Positions 62,701 through 64,000 of a stretch of DNA of 64,000 nucleotides are shown in pieces. The notes under the pieces were generated by a model that saw nothing but the letters and a program-made list of their open reading frames with translations, did no database searches and had not been told where the DNA came from. The DNA lies in the NCBI GenBank assembly GCA_963210315.1, contig OY723311.1:62001-126000 (forward strand), given 5' to 3'. This DNA comes from Rhynchopus euleeides. Taxonomy: Eukaryota > Euglenozoa > Diplonemea > Diplonemida > Diplonemidae. Within the stretch, counting starts at the first letter, position 1. Each line of letters begins with the position of its first letter. The position numbers were made by a program, and so were the translations under genes.

Positions 62701-62967
62701 CAGCTGCCGTGTGGAGTTCAGCGCAGTGAGGCTCGCCACCTGCTGCTTCAGCGTGGCGAGCGCCCCCTCATACTCCCTGTGTATTTCGGCAATCTCCTGC
62801 GTCGCACCCCTGTGCCTGTCCCCTGAGTCCAGCATCATGGTCAGCTCGCGCACCCGCTCCTCCGCGACATCCCGCTCCTGCCGCACGTCCTCCAGCTGGT
62901 GCAGCACAGCGTTGAGGGCGACGGAGTCGACAGCAGCCCGCACGGAGAGTGTGTTCTGGAACTGCAT
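59800..62967 (-). CDS. Long coiled-coil protein, 1055 aa
   Basis: Single exon from ATG 62967. Residues ~10-170, ~250-540 and ~590-770 are long heptad-type coiled coils rich in Glu, Arg, Ala, Gln and Leu, broken by Ser/Pro-rich linkers (one near residues 185-225). A Gln-run (60736-60755) and a Gly/Pro-rich segment follow. About residues 885-1000 form a short globular-looking region (VGAHFRTDKSARNKGGWHTH, DRVTFMQLPTTAFSTGDVAR) of no family I know. The layout resembles flagellar, basal-body or tethering proteins; this is inference. It has a similar design to the coiled-coil protein at 5338-9101, without clear sequence homology. Confidence 0.75.
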   Translation of the reverse strand: MQFQNTLSVRAAVDSVALNAVLHQLEDVRQERDVAEERVRELTMMLDSGDRHRGATQEIAEIHREYEGALATLKQQVASLTALNSTRQLEIDSLSQLVRKYEAEKLRMDDTSHRAADLAGKSDALREENAELKGQNTELKGQNAELRAKAADLESQVRALQQQALASAAAAAQQHRSSTNVPQNQLIHRSTSSHPIRTPSGSPAEAQPASKPLTSVVTVSAQQQENPFKATAVSLLKENATVLEGTIANLREKVQQLERDLEAERTRAAAAEKRRREAQEEAFELQHGMKQEIVVLTGANRTLEAAGLQQRSDIEALDARIARITEKLRQAEEAADGAANMSRRVEGFDEIEKSLKQKLKHMAEIHAMDEAECDRLRASLKEKDRELSDLRDTLASDMSAAQRSADETLRKKDEELSRMAYKLRVLRSDAEETESELAGLRGRLRAKASETEEADAERQKAAEEAKRHHAALLEAEAGLQGAQMGHRKQLAEAAAAAEEARRLLHQEEARSRSLGAELAEEQARARELEAQVAAAAAAAARQPPNPPPLISQQHSTRQGVSRRDSGVSVSTSSKGEKRFPPVSPSPPQSPTDHADELRVLRLELEAAKAGCLTGQVDLERLQGGLRSKERTIRLLEEEGAELRQRYDAVSAEMRHMQEEVRGLTSELDAASAALRLSESRAEDSHRFAASLQKEAQALADDLKEARQEAHDLKRSLRSPHPATPDPEGGSAATTEPLRQQQQQQQGCSPSTPPSGGRSRRASGGGGVPQHQQQQAAPATPPRAGGPVTTEERLQQQESRLEALDEELRRWKAKAEARPDAAEQRGDAPPPAVVPPAGGGSPSDGERRSSGRRSVSNGTRYRDEIDELVREKDALLAQLMVARNGGKPLHRLEPRVQTPARGEGEGGSAEAPPPPSAPICVGAHFRTDKSARNKGGWHTHFLTVADVSASHDRVTFMQLPTTAFSTGDVARLVASRRLVFLGVLQQPDLAYWQANWPGEEMRAAAACRESAGSHLAAQRPGGRAVTPSGSAAAPSVAVTSRTVSPTRRAVLGSWLG

Positions 62968-63579
62968 CCCGGGGCAGGTGGGGCGGGCAGCCCCACACCC
63001 CTACCGGCAAGGAGGGAGGGTGTCACCCCGTCTACTGAAGGGGTGCCATGGCAGGTCTGGGTGGGGTGAAGGCCTGTGGGTTGGTCGTGGTCGTGGTGGT
63101 GGTGGTGGGGATGTGGCCCGTGGTGGAGGGGGTGCTGTAGGTGTCGGGGTCAGGTGCAAAGCAGGGTGTTGGGGTGGGCAGGAGTTTGCAATCAGTTGTC
63201 ACTCAGTGGATGACCCTTGCAGCTGCCTTCAGCAGTCTCCCAGAAGCACACTGGGTGTGTGCAGCGGGGCGGCCGGAAGGAGCGCTGCAAGCAAGCGGGG
63301 CGAGGTGCCAATAGAACAGCAACGCGTGCAGTGCATCGCACAGCGGGCAGCGGCCACAGGGGACAGCCCCGAGGTGGCATGCACCACAACAGCCAAGGAA
63401 ACAATATAGAAACAAGCCACGCGGTTGTTGATGCCGCACGACTGCAAGCAGGAGGCAAGCCTCCACAGGCAGGTGCGGCATGGAACAGAGTACGTTGTGA
63501 CACACGATGTGTCATTCAAATGGTATGGTACAGCCCTACTCTGCGGGTGGGTGGGGTGCCATCACCGTGCCTGAGCGGT
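62968..63579. other. Intergenic
   Basis: About 610 bp; G/T-rich repeats around 63085-63105, no gene. Confidence 0.5.
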
Positions 63580-64000
63580 TCAGACAACGGAGTGGACCAC
63601 GTCCATCGCCACACCGCACTTGTTCTGCCCGCGCACAATGCGGTAGTACCCCTTCTCGCCCCAGCTGGTGCCCCACGAGTTCTTGATCTTCCAGTAGTCG
63701 ACGCCGTTCTCAGACCCGTAGCCCACAATCAGCACGGCGTGGTCCAGGCTGGACGCGGAGTGGCCGCACGACTTCGGGCTGTCGATGCCGCCCGAGTAGT
63801 ACTGCATGGGGGTCGCGTCGATCCCGATCGTCACGGGCCCGACCTTCGACAGCTGCTGCACGATGTTCGCCTCCTGCGACACGGCGTCCGACACCTGGTA
63901 CCAGCTGGTGATGTTGGCCACCGACGTCTGCCCCGCCTCGCACGTGTGGCGGATGCCAGTGCCCGACTTGTAGGGGTACGCCGCCTCAGCCGCAATCCCG
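63580..64000 (-). CDS. Papain-family cysteine protease, C-terminal part
   Basis: The last ~139 residues of a cathepsin L-like (C1A) protease; the N-terminal part, with the catalytic Cys, lies beyond the window. Visible family marks: GIAAEAAYPYKSG, GPVTIGIDATPMQYYSGGI, the catalytic His in LDHAVLIVGYG, and the catalytic Asn in WKIKNSWGTSWGEKGYYRI. Cysteines fit the usual disulfides (HTCEAG, SCGHSA, NKCGVAMD). It acts in lysosome-like compartments or outside the cell. No C-terminal extension is present. Confidence 0.95.
   Translation of the reverse strand, partial: GIAAEAAYPYKSGTGIRHTCEAGQTSVANITSWYQVSDAVSQEANIVQQLSKVGPVTIGIDATPMQYYSGGIDSPKSCGHSASSLDHAVLIVGYGSENGVDYWKIKNSWGTSWGEKGYYRIVRGQNKCGVAMDVVHSVV

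Overview
The window is nuclear DNA of a GC-rich microbial eukaryote. Its genes are protein-coding with short GT-AG introns (donor mostly GTATG or GTGTG) and include RPS6, a nucleolar RRM protein, a PP2A-type phosphatase and a papain-family protease. Intergenic DNA is long and full of poly-G/poly-C runs, microsatellites and fold-back repeats. Every intact gene lies on the minus strand over 64 kb, and most start codons sit 2-25 nt downstream of a YAG that looks like a splice acceptor. Unidirectional gene arrays plus probable spliced-leader acceptors plus ordinary cis-introns point to a euglenozoan, possibly a diplonemid. That placement is an inference; no spliced-leader or rRNA gene is visible here.

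Layout (all genes minus strand). 1-606: start of an acidic Ala/Glu-rich protein. 1731-3071: NIFK/Nop15-like nucleolar RRM protein (4 exons). 3213-4070: frameshifted DDE-transposase fossil (plus strand). 5338-9101: large coiled-coil protein. 10590-13526: secreted protein with three WD40 propellers. 14790-16065: three-exon gene of unknown function. 16524-17783: probably myristoylated LRR/coiled-coil protein. 17784-25144: a 7 kb repeat-rich desert. 25145-31735: 2196-aa fusion of a Wntless/GOST-like 7TM region with a class 3 lipase. 32980-36171: membrane protein with about four ubiquitin-like repeats. 37119-37986: RPS6. 38663-41108: CAP-glutaredoxin-EF-hand fusion. 42211-42685: small, probably mitochondrial membrane protein. 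44133-46167: SAM-domain protein with a Gly-Gly-Lys tail. 46168-54561: a second repeat desert. 54562-56446: PP2A-like phosphatase. 56531-57495: small unknown gene. 58429-58869: GFA-family protein. 59800-62967: coiled-coil protein. 63580-64000: end of a papain-like protease.

The most interesting signal is in the repeats. A ~350-bp sequence occurs five times (22.2-23.7 kb and 52.6-53.8 kb). Twice, two direct copies bracket the same 448-bp internal segment, as LTRs would. The minus strand of every copy carries a complete hammerhead-ribozyme core: CTGAAGA, a 5-bp stem II, GAAA, a GUC cleavage triplet, and a 6-bp loop I-loop II pairing. This is the architecture of retrozymes (non-autonomous hammerhead-bearing LTR elements, known from plants), apparently here in a protist. 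Other mobile DNA includes a 634-bp and a 695-bp AT-rich fold-back element (the second inside an intron), a 1.15-kb inverted-repeat element set in poly-G, a 108-bp MITE present twice, and several short dispersed repeats.

The genes show no shared pathway; their order looks like that of a constitutive polycistronic array. Several have unusual domain combinations (7TM-lipase, TM-Ubl x4, CAP-Grx-Grx-EF) that merit checking.
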